Source: Sulfomarinibacter sp963741385
GTDB lineage: Bacteria; Acidobacteriota; Thermoanaerobaculia; Thermoanaerobaculales; Sulfomarinibacteraceae
DNA: 64,000 bases
Direction of reading: 5' to 3'
NCBI GenBank assembly: GCA_963741385.1
Contig: CAVUHO010000003.1
Span: 310,001 to 374,000, forward strand
Under the pieces are notes generated by a model. The model saw only the letters and a program-made list of their open reading frames with translations. It had not been told where the DNA came from and searched no databases. Numbering within the stretch: position 1 is the stretch's first letter; each line of letters opens with the position of its first letter. Made by a program: the position numbers and the translations under genes. Below are positions 41,709 to 49,539 of this stretch, piece by piece.

Positions 41709-41951
41709 ATGTTGATGATCAGACTTCGGCGCGGTGGTGCCAAGCACAACCCCGTCTACCGTGTTGTGGTTTCGGACTCGCGCAAGGACACGCAGGCCGA
41801 TTACGTGGACCAGATTGGGTTCTACGACCCGAATCCCAATCCGCCGGACATTCGTCTCGACCTTGAAAAGGTCGCAGAATGGCGGAAAAAGGGCGCGGGA
41901 GTTTCTGAAACCGTGCAGTCCCTGATTCGTAAAGCTCAACGGCAGCAGTGA
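41709..41951 (+). CDS. rpsP: 30S ribosomal protein S16
   Basis: 80 residues, the standard S16 length, opening MIRLRRGGAKHNPVYRVVVS and containing YVDQIGFYDPNPNPP. GGAGG precedes the ATG. Standard position between ffh and the KH protein. Confidence 0.97.
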   Translation: MLMIRLRRGGAKHNPVYRVVVSDSRKDTQADYVDQIGFYDPNPNPPDIRLDLEKVAEWRKKGAGVSETVQSLIRKAQRQQ

Positions 41952-41956
41952 TGCAC

Positions 41957-41979
41957 GCCCGGAACGAGAGGTTCCGGGC
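41957..41979 (+). promoter_or_regulatory. Intercistronic stem-loop rpsP-khpA
   Basis: Perfect nine-pair stem GCCCGGAAC/GTTCCGGGC with a five-base loop, no T-run. Probably stabilises or separates the upstream mRNA. Confidence 0.6.
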
Positions 41980-42008
41980 ACTCTGGCTTTCTCGAAAGGA
42001 GCATCCAC

Positions 42009-42248
42009 GTGAGTGCGATGAGAGACCTGCTGGTGGAAATCGCCAAAGCGCTGGTGGACAACCCTGAAGAAGTGTCGGTTGCTGAAGTGGAAGGCGAACA
42101 GACAACGGTGCTGGAGCTGCGGGTCAAGAACGAGGACCTGGGTAAGGTGATCGGCCGCCAGGGTCGGACGGCGCGCGCGATTCGGACCCTTCTTGCCGCC
42201 GCCGGCATGAAGGTTCACAAACGGTTCGTCCTCGAGATCCTCGAGTAG
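42009..42248 (+). CDS. khpA: KH-domain RNA-binding protein KhpA
   Basis: 79 residues consisting of one KH domain with the GxxG loop in LGKVIGRQGRTARAIRTLL. KhpA proteins bind small and messenger RNAs and occur between rpsP and rimM in many bacteria. GTG start with AAGGAG upstream. Confidence 0.93.
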   Translation: MSAMRDLLVEIAKALVDNPEEVSVAEVEGEQTTVLELRVKNEDLGKVIGRQGRTARAIRTLLAAAGMKVHKRFVLEILE

Positions 42249-42799
42249 TGGCCGTGCCGGCCGCCGACGAAAACACCTCCTGGTTGATCGTTGGACAGGC
42301 TGGGAAGCCGCACGGTGTCCACGGCGATGTGCTGGTGGACGTCCTCACTGATTTCCCGGAACGTCTGACCGACGGCGTACGTTTCGGCGTCGGTGACGAC
42401 CGTGCGCCGTCCGAATTTCACCACGTTCACCGGGTGCGCTATCACAAAGGCAAATGGCTGCTGTCGGTGAGAGGCGTGCGGGAACGGGATACCATCGAGG
42501 ACTGGCGGGGGCGATTCCTTTACCTCCCGGAACAGGCGCTCGAGGACCTTCCGGAGGGCTACTACTACGAACACCACCTGGTCGGTCTCGAATGCCGGTC
42601 GCCCGAAGGCGACGCCCTCGGCGAAGTGATCGGTCTCGACCCGGGCGAAGGACAGTCGCGGCTCGTGGTGCGGTCCGGGAAACGTGAACGGCTGGTTCCC
42701 TACGTGCCGGAAATCGTCTGCGAGGTCAACCTCGAGGGCGGGTTCGTCATCATCGACGCGCCGCGCGGGCTGCTCGACGACGACGCCATCGAGGCATGA
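42248..42799 (+). CDS. rimM: Ribosome maturation factor RimM
   Basis: 183 residues: N-terminal barrel (WLIVGQAGKPHGVHGDVLVD) and C-terminal PRC barrel (YYYEHHLVGLECRSPEGDAL, RLVPYVPEIVCEVNLEGG). Assists 16S 3'-domain maturation and binds S19. GTG start shares its first base with the khpA stop. Confidence 0.94.
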   Translation: MAVPAADENTSWLIVGQAGKPHGVHGDVLVDVLTDFPERLTDGVRFGVGDDRAPSEFHHVHRVRYHKGKWLLSVRGVRERDTIEDWRGRFLYLPEQALEDLPEGYYYEHHLVGLECRSPEGDALGEVIGLDPGEGQSRLVVRSGKRERLVPYVPEIVCEVNLEGGFVIIDAPRGLLDDDAIEA

Positions 42800-42802
42800 T
42801 AG

Positions 42803-42847
42803 TTCGTTAAAACGTTCAAACGTTAGAACGTTAAAACGTTGCAACGC
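42803..42847. repeat. Micro-tandem repeat, 8-base period
   Basis: Four AACGTTNN units in succession (AACGTTCA, AACGTTAG, AACGTTAA, AACGTTGC) between rimM and trmD. Confidence 0.8.
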
Positions 42848-42892
42848 GCATGGACTTTGCAGAATCATGGCGATGAGTGAGGGCGATTGATA

Positions 42893-43651
42893 GTGCATTT
42901 TGATGTCCTGACCATTTTCCCGCAGCTCTTCGATGCGTTCCGCACCACCGGTGTGCTGGGAAAGGCGATCGAACGCGGCATCGTTGCCGTCGAGGCGCAC
43001 GATCTGCGCCGGTGGACGGACAATAAATGGCGGCAGCTCGACGACGAACCCTACGGAGGGGGGGCCGGCATGGTGCTGCAGGCGCCACCGGTCCTCCAAG
43101 CGCTGCGCGCTGTGGCGTCGGCAGGGCTGCCCGCGCGCTCAATCGCCCTCGGTCCCCGCGGTCGGGTTCTCGACCAGGCGTTTGCGGAGGAATTGGCGGC
43201 CGAGAGCAGGCTGATCCTGCTGTGCGGCCGGTATGAGGGTTTCGATGAGAGGGTCTTCGAGATCTCAGGGCTTGAAGAGGTTTCGCTCGGCGACTTCATC
43301 CTCGGTGGTGGCGAGGTTGCGGCGATGGCGGTGATCGAGGTTGTGGCGCGACTGGTGCCCGGGGTGGTCGGCGACCCGCAGTCGGTTACAGCCGACAGCT
43401 TTGAACGCGGCCTGCTCGATCATCCGAGCTACACCAGACCGCCGGCGGTTGAAGGGCGGTCGGTGCCGGAGGTGCTACTCTCCGGCAACCACGAGGCGAT
43501 TCGTCGGTGGCGGTTGGAGGCTGCCGTCGCAGCGACGATAACCAGGCGCCCGGACCTGGTCAACAAGAACTGGAGAGGTTACTCCGACGAGGTTCGGCGG
43601 TTGGTGTCGCGTATCGCACCGGAATTGGTTCCGGAATCCGACACCGACTGA
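42893..43651 (+). CDS. trmD: tRNA (guanine-37-N1)-methyltransferase
   Basis: 252 residues of the SPOUT class with the trefoil-knot motifs ILLCGRYEGFDERVFE, SLGDFILGGGEVAAM and DSFERGLLDHPSYTRP. Methylates G37 of tRNAs to prevent frameshifting. The GTG at 42893 (MHFDVLTIFPQLFD) with GAGGG upstream fits the family better than the TTG at 42887. The usual neighbour rplS is missing; dsbD follows. Confidence 0.95.
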   Translation: MHFDVLTIFPQLFDAFRTTGVLGKAIERGIVAVEAHDLRRWTDNKWRQLDDEPYGGGAGMVLQAPPVLQALRAVASAGLPARSIALGPRGRVLDQAFAEELAAESRLILLCGRYEGFDERVFEISGLEEVSLGDFILGGGEVAAMAVIEVVARLVPGVVGDPQSVTADSFERGLLDHPSYTRPPAVEGRSVPEVLLSGNHEAIRRWRLEAAVAATITRRPDLVNKNWRGYSDEVRRLVSRIAPELVPESDTD

Positions 43652-43689
43652 GAACCAGCGGCAACCCCTGTCCGGGAAGAAGGACGACG

Positions 43690-45462
43690 ATGAGACGATT
43701 GATCACGTTTGCGGCCCTACTGGTGTGGTTTGCGGCGGCTTCGGGTCTCGCCCAGGGGCTCGATGCGGAACCGGTCTTCAAGGTCAATCTGGTGGTGGAT
43801 CGCTCGCCGGCAGTCGCCGGTGGGGATCTGCGCCTGGCGGTCGAAATCTCGATCGAACCGGGGTGGCACGTCAACACGGACGACCCCGGCGACGAGTTCT
43901 CGTGGCCGACGTCGGTCGAGTTCTCCTTGCCGGACGGGTGGCTGAACCCGGTTGTGAGCTACCCCGGCGGCGAGCCACTGGAGTTCGAGTTCGCGGACGG
44001 GCCGATCATGGTGTGGGAGGATTCGGCGGTCATCATCGCCAGTCTGGCGGTTCCATATTCCGCTGAAGGGGACTTCCGCTTGCGGACGACCGTCACCGCG
44101 CAGGCGTGCAACAGCACCCAGTGTCTACCGCCGGAAACCGTGAACGCGGGCGTCGACATTACGGTCGCTCCGGCCGGCAGCATGGCGCGTCCCATCAACG
44201 GCGGTTATTTCGACCGGGTCGTGGTTGAACGATCGCGGACGTCGGACCAGGACGGTTCTTCAGACCTCGCCTCGAAATCCCTGCCGTTGCTCCTTCTCGG
44301 CGTGTTCTTCGCCGGGCTTGCCCTGAACCTGACGCCCTGCGTCTTTCCCCTGATCCCGATCACGGTGGGGTATTTCACGCGGCAGACCAAGGACCGGGAG
44401 GGCAGCGCCTTTCCACTGGCCCTGGCCTACGTCCTTGGGATCGCCTTCACCTATTCGGTGCTGGGAGTGCTCGCCGCGCTGAGCGGCGCCATCTTCGGCA
44501 GCGCCCTCCAGAGCCCATGGGTGGTTGGTCTCATCGTGGTTGTCCTGTTGTCTCTCGCGACCTCGATGTTCGGGCTGTGGGAACTGAGGGTGCCCTCGTG
44601 GGCGCAGCGGGCGTCCGGCGGCAGGACCGGGGTCTTCGGGGCACTGATCATGGGTCTGGTCATGGGTTTCGTGGCGGCGCCGTGCATCGGGCCTTTTGTC
44701 GTCGGTCTCCTGACCTATGTCGGCCAGAAGGGCGACCCGTTCCTCGGTTTTCTGTTGTTTTTCACCCTGGCGATCGGGCTCGGCGTGCCCTATCTGATCC
44801 TCGGCACGTTCACCGGCGCCGTCAATCGACTGCCGGCCTCGGGCATGTGGATGATCGGCGTGCGGCGGGTCTTCGGTGTGATCCTCATCGCCATGGCGGC
44901 GTACTTCGCGGCGCCGCTGATGCCGGGGGCCTCGGGAAGGTGGTTGATGTCAGGCGTGCTGGTCGCAGGAGCTCTGTATCTTCTGGTTGTCGACCGGACG
45001 GGCCATGAACAGCCCACCATCGATCGGGTGATGCGTGTGCTGTCCGCCGCCATGTTGGTGACGGGCGTATTGATATCGCCCGCGATCGGGAGTGGCGGCC
45101 GTGCAGCGGAGGCCGCGGCGGACCACCTCGAGTGGCTGGCGTACGATGCAACCGCGGTGAGGTCGGCGATAGCGGACGCCACCCCGGTGATCATCGATTT
45201 CTACGCCGACTGGTGCGCGCCCTGCCGAGAGCTGGACGAGAAGACCTTTGCCGACCAGGCGGTGCAGGACAAGCTTGCGGGATTCCGGCGATTCAAGGTC
45301 GACCTCACCCGCAGTTCCGCGTCGAATCAGGCTCTGGCTGCCGAGTACGGGGTCATGGGCGTTCCCACTGTGATCGTCTTCACCGACGGAGACGAGGCCT
45401 TCCGCATCACCGGATTCGAGCCTCCGGAGCGATTTCTCAAACGCTTGCAGGGCGCTTCCTGA
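43690..45462 (+). CDS. dsbD: Thiol:disulfide interchange protein DsbD
   Basis: A 590-residue inner-membrane protein that carries electrons from cytoplasmic thioredoxin to the periplasm. Signal peptide (MRRLITFAALLVWFAAASG), an N-terminal alpha domain with the Cys pair in AQACNSTQCLPP, eight transmembrane segments with the membrane Cys in LNLTPCVFPLIP and VAAPCIGPF, and a C-terminal thioredoxin-like domain with YADWCAPCRELDE. All six redox Cys are present. AAGGA precedes the ATG. It is separated from trmD by 38 bases and probably read from the same operon. Confidence 0.93.
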   Translation: MRRLITFAALLVWFAAASGLAQGLDAEPVFKVNLVVDRSPAVAGGDLRLAVEISIEPGWHVNTDDPGDEFSWPTSVEFSLPDGWLNPVVSYPGGEPLEFEFADGPIMVWEDSAVIIASLAVPYSAEGDFRLRTTVTAQACNSTQCLPPETVNAGVDITVAPAGSMARPINGGYFDRVVVERSRTSDQDGSSDLASKSLPLLLLGVFFAGLALNLTPCVFPLIPITVGYFTRQTKDREGSAFPLALAYVLGIAFTYSVLGVLAALSGAIFGSALQSPWVVGLIVVVLLSLATSMFGLWELRVPSWAQRASGGRTGVFGALIMGLVMGFVAAPCIGPFVVGLLTYVGQKGDPFLGFLLFFTLAIGLGVPYLILGTFTGAVNRLPASGMWMIGVRRVFGVILIAMAAYFAAPLMPGASGRWLMSGVLVAGALYLLVVDRTGHEQPTIDRVMRVLSAAMLVTGVLISPAIGSGGRAAEAAADHLEWLAYDATAVRSAIADATPVIIDFYADWCAPCRELDEKTFADQAVQDKLAGFRRFKVDLTRSSASNQALAAEYGVMGVPTVIVFTDGDEAFRITGFEPPERFLKRLQGAS

Positions 45463-45502
45463 ACGCGGAGGAGCTGAGGGGATTCTCGAGCCTGGGTCCG
45501 AA

Positions 45503-45518
45503 GTGGGCCTTGGCCCAC
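45503..45518. terminator. Hairpin between convergent dsbD and birA
   Basis: GTGGGCC and GGCCCAC separated by two bases, with GAA/TTC extending the stem past a bulge. No T-run. Its stem is the same heptamer as the rimP leader hairpin. Confidence 0.4.
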
Positions 45519-45556
45519 CTTCAGTCTCTATCAGGTCCCTGGAAGGATGAAGATCG

Positions 45557-46357
45557 TCAGCTCTCGATGAGGTCGCCGCCGGTGATGACCTGCTCGCCGC
45601 CGTTGACAGCGATGCGCAGAAAGCCCTCTTCGGTGACTGCAACCAGGGTCCCCGAAACCTCCCTGGCGGAGGCGAGCCGCACCCGGATGGTGTCGCCCGG
45701 CTGCTGGATCAGGTGACGGCGCCAGGTGGCCAGGGCCGGCGCCGGATCGGTGAGCGACCGCGTCAAATCGCTCAAGAAAACCGTGATCAGAGTGTCGCGC
45801 CAGCCGTCGGGAACGCCGACCTCGAGCAACTCGGCGACCGACGTCGCCCGGATCCCGTTCGGGTCGTCGAGGACGGGAGTCGTGTCGATGTTGATGCCGA
45901 GCCCCACGGTCGCCCAGTTGGTCTCGCCGTGGCGGGCAAACACCACCATGCCGGCCAGTTTCCTGGCGCCGACCAGGATGTCGTTGGGCCACTTGATGCG
46001 CGCGTCGGCGACGCCGACCGAGGTGACCGCGGATAGGGCTGCGGCCGCGGCCAGCATCGGCAGGCGGGCAATGGTTTCGGAGTCGATGCCGGACCGCATC
46101 CAACTCACATACAGACCGCCGGCAGGTGAGACCCAGCGGCGGTCACCCCGGCCTTCGCCTTTTTCCTGGTGGTCGGCGATGATCACGGTCGCGCCGAGCG
46201 ACTGCTCCTCCTCATCCATGCCGGCGATCAACCGTCGAGCCATCGCATGCGTCGAGTCGACAACATCGAGGAGCACCAGGTTCTCCACCTGGTCGGAAAG
46301 CAGTCCGGTGAGTCTATCGAGACGATCTCTCAAACTTCCCCCACTCGCACGACCCAT
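45557..46357 (-). CDS. birA: Biotin-[acetyl-CoA carboxylase] ligase
   Basis: A 266-residue ligase with a short N-terminus in place of the HTH domain, so it is a non-regulatory type. The biotinyl-AMP loop is EGRGDRRWVSPAGGLY, a slight variant of GRGRxGR, and KWPNDI is intact, as are ATVGLGINID and a C-terminal SH3-like domain. Attaches biotin to carboxylase carrier proteins. The ATG at 46357 lacks a clear ribosome site. Confidence 0.9.
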   Translation of the reverse strand: MGRASGGSLRDRLDRLTGLLSDQVENLVLLDVVDSTHAMARRLIAGMDEEEQSLGATVIIADHQEKGEGRGDRRWVSPAGGLYVSWMRSGIDSETIARLPMLAAAAALSAVTSVGVADARIKWPNDILVGARKLAGMVVFARHGETNWATVGLGINIDTTPVLDDPNGIRATSVAELLEVGVPDGWRDTLITVFLSDLTRSLTDPAPALATWRRHLIQQPGDTIRVRLASAREVSGTLVAVTEEGFLRIAVNGGEQVITGGDLIES

Positions 46358-46430
46358 CGAGTTTTGTTGAGCCAGGCCGCCGGCCAAGAATACAACGGTC
46401 TCCCGATTTCGTTGTCGGATGCGAAGGGCG

Positions 46431-47693
46431 TTACGACCGGTCCCGCTCGATCTCGGCCTCGATCTCCCGCACCCGTTCGCGAACCACGATCTCGGCCATG
46501 TCCGGGAGCACCTCCCAGGCGATCCGATCGATCCGATCACCGGCCAGATCCAACAGGCGGTGCGCAATCCGGTCGACATCCTCATCGGACAAACCCGAGG
46601 GGGCATCGGCAGGTTCCGGCGCCACTGGTACCGGCGGCGACTCGGTTTGCTTGCCGAAGTCCTGGGTATCGGCGTTGGAAGGATCGACCTCTTCAGAATC
46701 GAACGGGATGGTGGGGGATTCACCGCCGGCCAGCGGCGCCCGCTGGGCGCTCCCCATGACCCGGGCCACGTTGATCGGCGTGGTCAGGTTGCGGTCGAGA
46801 TCGGGGGTTGGGGCCGGTTCATCGAACACGGGTTTGTCGTCAGCCGGCGGGAACGGTTCGGCCTCAGCGGTGTCTTCCCACATCCCACCCTCATCAACCG
46901 GCGGGGTCGCGAAGGGATCGTCCGCGGCGGCGCCGAGGTGCTGCTCGGCACCGATGTCTTCGTGGCGGAAATCCGAGGTGTCGAGGATCGAGGCGTCCGC
47001 AGGCCCGGCTGCTGCTCCGGCATCGTTGTCGAGGTCGAAATCGAGGCCGTCGGTCGGCGGATCGAGGGCCTTCTCCGCCCGCTCCCTGCCGGCTATCAGC
47101 ATTTCGGAGAATCCGCTCTCGGTGAATTCGAGCCCGTCATCAAGCGTTTCGGGGGTCGGAACGGCGTCGTCGATCTCCGCGGTGATCGCCGTATCCTCCA
47201 GGTCGTAATCGGCCTCGACATCAAAGAGCACATCGGGCGCTGTGATCGGCGGTGGCGGCGTCACGCGGCCATCGTCAAAGGGATCGGGCTCTCTCCGGGA
47301 TGAGGTCGGCTGATGCACCGCCCCCGCTCCGGAGGTCAGCTTCTCGACGGCCTCTACGAGCCTCTTCGCTTCGAATGGCTTGGTGATGATTTCGGAGCAA
47401 CCCACCGCCAACGCGCGGTCACGATCAAACGGTTCGAAGGTGCCGGTCAACAGCACCACCGGCAGGTGCAGGAACTCGGAGTTCGATTTGATCGTCTGGC
47501 ACACGTCGTACCCATCACGTCCCGGCATGATGATGTCGCAAATCACGATGTCCGGTCTGACCTCGGGGAGCCTTGCGATCAACTCGTCGCCGCTCGACAC
47601 TGCATGCACTTCGAAGTCGGTGTCGGCGAATGTCAGCTCGACGACCTTCTGGATCGTCAGACTGTCGTCGGCAAGCAGGATTCTGCGATTCAT
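46431..47693 (-). CDS. Response regulator with long acidic linker and conserved C-terminal helix pair
   Basis: 420 residues. A receiver domain (1-120) has the acidic pair in ILLADDS, the phospho-Asp in DIVICDIIMPGRDGYD, Thr in LLTGTF and Lys in IITKPFEAKR. About 240 residues of Asp/Pro/Ala-rich, probably disordered linker follow. The last 55 residues (LSDEDVDRIAHRLLDLAGDR, then IAWEVLPDMAEIVVRERVRE) form a helical tail that I recall at the C-terminus of response regulators from Acidobacteriota and deltaproteobacteria. There is no DNA-binding or enzymatic domain and no histidine kinase nearby, so it probably acts by protein contact. A decayed repeat half lies upstream. Confidence 0.82.
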   Translation of the reverse strand: MNRRILLADDSLTIQKVVELTFADTDFEVHAVSSGDELIARLPEVRPDIVICDIIMPGRDGYDVCQTIKSNSEFLHLPVVLLTGTFEPFDRDRALAVGCSEIITKPFEAKRLVEAVEKLTSGAGAVHQPTSSRREPDPFDDGRVTPPPPITAPDVLFDVEADYDLEDTAITAEIDDAVPTPETLDDGLEFTESGFSEMLIAGRERAEKALDPPTDGLDFDLDNDAGAAAGPADASILDTSDFRHEDIGAEQHLGAAADDPFATPPVDEGGMWEDTAEAEPFPPADDKPVFDEPAPTPDLDRNLTTPINVARVMGSAQRAPLAGGESPTIPFDSEEVDPSNADTQDFGKQTESPPVPVAPEPADAPSGLSDEDVDRIAHRLLDLAGDRIDRIAWEVLPDMAEIVVRERVREIEAEIERDRS

Positions 47694-47756
47694 GAGCCCC
47701 CCCGCTGGCTATAGCCGCCACACAGAGTCATGGTGCAGCCATGGTTCTGAGAGGAA

Positions 47757-47792
47757 TTCAACCGATGTTGAAAATGGCAAGTCGCCACGCTG
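47757..47792. repeat. Half copy of the type I palindromic repeat
   Basis: ATGTTGAAAATGGCAAGTCG, then CCACGC, matches the right half (arm plus distal flank) of the 49 kb copies with a few changes. The left half is missing. Confidence 0.5.
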
Positions 47793-48452
47793 TCATAATT
47801 TATGTATCACGGAGGCGCGGAATCTGTCAACGAATCGCCCCCCTCTCAGTTGCCGCCACAGCCGCCATCTCGACGGTTTCAAACGGGCGAGTTCGAGCGC
47901 CATCTCGATGGCGTCCCGCAGCGGATCGGGACTCACCCGACCGACCAGCCCGAGGGAAAAGGCTGTTTCGGAATGGAGGCGGCGGCCTTCGACCAGGACG
48001 GCGCGAGCTGTGACTTCTCCAAAGATCGCCGGGGCCGACACCGTGCCCGACCAACCGGTCACCAGGCCGCGGCGCGCACCGGGGTGGTCAAACGTCGCCC
48101 GGGGCGAGGCGACGACCGCATCGCAGGCCATTGCGATGTCGAACCCGCCTCCGGAACACGATCCGTCGATTGCTGCCACCGTCGGCGCGGGATGGTGTTC
48201 GAGGAGGTCGACGACGGTCCGTCCGCGCTCTGCGTACTCGACGCAGCTTGAGGAGTCGAGGGCGGCGATTTCGCGAAGATCAGCGCCCGCGAGGAACACG
48301 GTCGGGTGATCGGATCGCAACACCAGCGGTCGTGGGTCGCCGACGGCGGCCAGCGAGCGCAGGGCGGACGCGACCGAGTCCAGGATCCGGATCGCCAGGA
48401 TCGGTGAGGTGAAAACCACCTGCTCGGTGGCGTCCGTCCTTTCGATCCGCAC
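47793..48452 (-). CDS. Crotonase-fold protein lacking the hydratase catalytic glutamates
   Basis: 219 residues of the enoyl-CoA hydratase/isomerase fold. The oxyanion-hole segments are present (VFLAGADLREI and CSGGGFDIAMACD), so CoA thioester binding is plausible. Aligning FDHPGARRGLVTGWSGT with the rat hydratase segment around FGQPEILLGTIPGAGGT puts Gly at the position of Glu144, and the following helix (TARAVLVEGRRL) has Ala at the Glu164 position. It is therefore unlikely to be a simple hydratase; isomerase, hydrolase or decarboxylase-type chemistry is possible. GTG start, four bases after the recO stop, so the two are co-transcribed. Confidence 0.78.
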   Translation of the reverse strand: MRIERTDATEQVVFTSPILAIRILDSVASALRSLAAVGDPRPLVLRSDHPTVFLAGADLREIAALDSSSCVEYAERGRTVVDLLEHHPAPTVAAIDGSCSGGGFDIAMACDAVVASPRATFDHPGARRGLVTGWSGTVSAPAIFGEVTARAVLVEGRRLHSETAFSLGLVGRVSPDPLRDAIEMALELARLKPSRWRLWRQLRGGRFVDRFRASVIHKL

Positions 48453-48456
48453 GCGA

Positions 48457-49095
48457 TCAACCAGTCATCGAACGGAAGAAGCTGAGGGCCCGGAGGGGCC
48501 TCTCGGCTTCCTCGCGGACCCGCTGGTCAAGCCAGCCGGCAGCTGCCGACGGCACCGGGCCGGCGACGTCCGCGAGGCTCCGCCCGCGACACGTCGCGAG
48601 AAAATCCGAGCCTTCCCGGCCGATGGCGCCGGTGATGGCCGCCGGGTCCGCCAGAACGCCGCCGAGAGCGAGGGTCCAGTACTGAACATATGCCACCACC
48701 ACATGGGCGGACGTCTCCGACAACAGCGCTTCGAGAGCAGAGACCCCGAGCCGAAATGACCGCTCGGCCGGCTCGCCGAGAGGGCAGAACGTGGCCAGGA
48801 GCTCGGCAACCACCGCCCCTGCGGCCGATGTCGCGAGATCGCGGGCGATTGGGAATGAGCTGGTGACGAGCTCAACCTGACGGATATCTGCAAGCTCGGC
48901 GTGCGGCCTGTGGTAGAGGGTCAGGTGAACGTGTGACAGCACCTGAGTCGCCGCGGCCGCGGGCACCTTGCCGCCGCGTGCTCGCCGCAGGACTCCGCGC
49001 TGGACGCCGGTGTTGCGGGTGAGCACAGCGAGAATCAGGTGCCGGTCGCGATACGGATGGTGGTCGAGGACCAGTGCATCGTCGTCGATGGTCGC
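48457..49095 (-). CDS. recO: DNA repair protein RecO
   Basis: A 212-residue RecO, which loads RecA at gaps with RecF/RecR. The N-terminal OB-fold opening ALVLDHHPYRDRHLILAVLT and GVQRGVLRRARGGK are typical; the helical C-terminal half lacks the zinc-finger cysteines some RecO proteins have. The GTG at 49095 is chosen by alignment of the start of the OB fold. A TACGAT box on the minus strand (49107-49102) ends six bases before it and no Shine-Dalgarno is present, so a leaderless transcript is likely. An upstream in-frame start at 49164 would add an uncharacteristic 23 residues. Confidence 0.85.
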   Translation of the reverse strand, partial: ATIDDDALVLDHHPYRDRHLILAVLTRNTGVQRGVLRRARGGKVPAAAATQVLSHVHLTLYHRPHAELADIRQVELVTSSFPIARDLATSAAGAVVAELLATFCPLGEPAERSFRLGVSALEALLSETSAHVVVAYVQYWTLALGGVLADPAAITGAIGREGSDFLATCRGRSLADVAGPVPSAAAGWLDQRVREEAERPLRALSFFRSMTG

Positions 49096-49160
49096 CACGG
49101 AGACATCGTAGCCGAGTCCTTCACGTGCCGGGAGGAGAACCGGAACCCACGCCGCAAGTG

Positions 49161-49402
49161 GCACGTTTCCGGGCGCGCTTCCCGGGAGGAGCCACCTTCA
49201 ACATTGTTGGCCCGAATCACCGAGGCGACCTGGATGTTCGTGTGTCCAACAATGTTGAAAATGGCACCTCCGCCGCACGCGGCACGTTTCCGGGCGCGCT
49301 TCCCGGGCGGAGCCACCTTCAACATTGTTGGCCCGATTCACCGAGGCGAAAAGGGTGTTCGTGTGTCCAACAATGTTGAAAATGGCACCGCCGCCGCACG
49401 CG
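49161..49402. repeat. Two tandem copies of the type I palindromic repeat
   Basis: Units start GCACGTTTCCGGGCGCGC at 49161 and 49282, a 121-base period, about 93 percent identical by eye. Each contains TTCAACATTGTTGG and CCAACAATGTTGAA, perfect 14-base arms that extend to about 20 pairs (GCCAYYTTC...GAAAATGGC), around a 35-base loop. The distal flank is GGCACCKCCGCCGCACGC. Fills the gap between recO and the antiporter gene. Confidence 0.9.
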
Positions 49403-49458
49403 GTCCCACCCGCCCTGAGCACTCGAGTGCTCGCCGTCGGTGGGGGGGCTGGGTGGGA

Positions 49459-49500
49459 ATTCCGAAATCCGAAATCCGAAATCCGAAATTCCTAATTCCC
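49459..49500. repeat. Micro-tandem repeat, 7-base period
   Basis: Three copies of GAAATCC then GAAATTC, followed by looser CTAATTC units, just upstream of the antiporter promoter. Confidence 0.85.
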
Positions 49501-49539
49501 AACTCCTCCTTCCTAATTCTCCCGTGCTACTCTCCCTCC

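Noticed and set aside
42248..42248. Frameshift between khpA and rimM
   Set aside because: The one-base stop/start overlap is a normal coupled junction and both proteins are complete.
45557..46723. Longer birA with an N-terminal DNA-binding extension
   Set aside because: The in-frame extension beyond 46357 overlaps the response-regulator gene and shows no helix-turn-helix.
49161..49402. Integron attC sites or CRISPR-like units
   Set aside because: No integrase, no gene cassettes and no attC core sites; the two units are near-identical including their loops.
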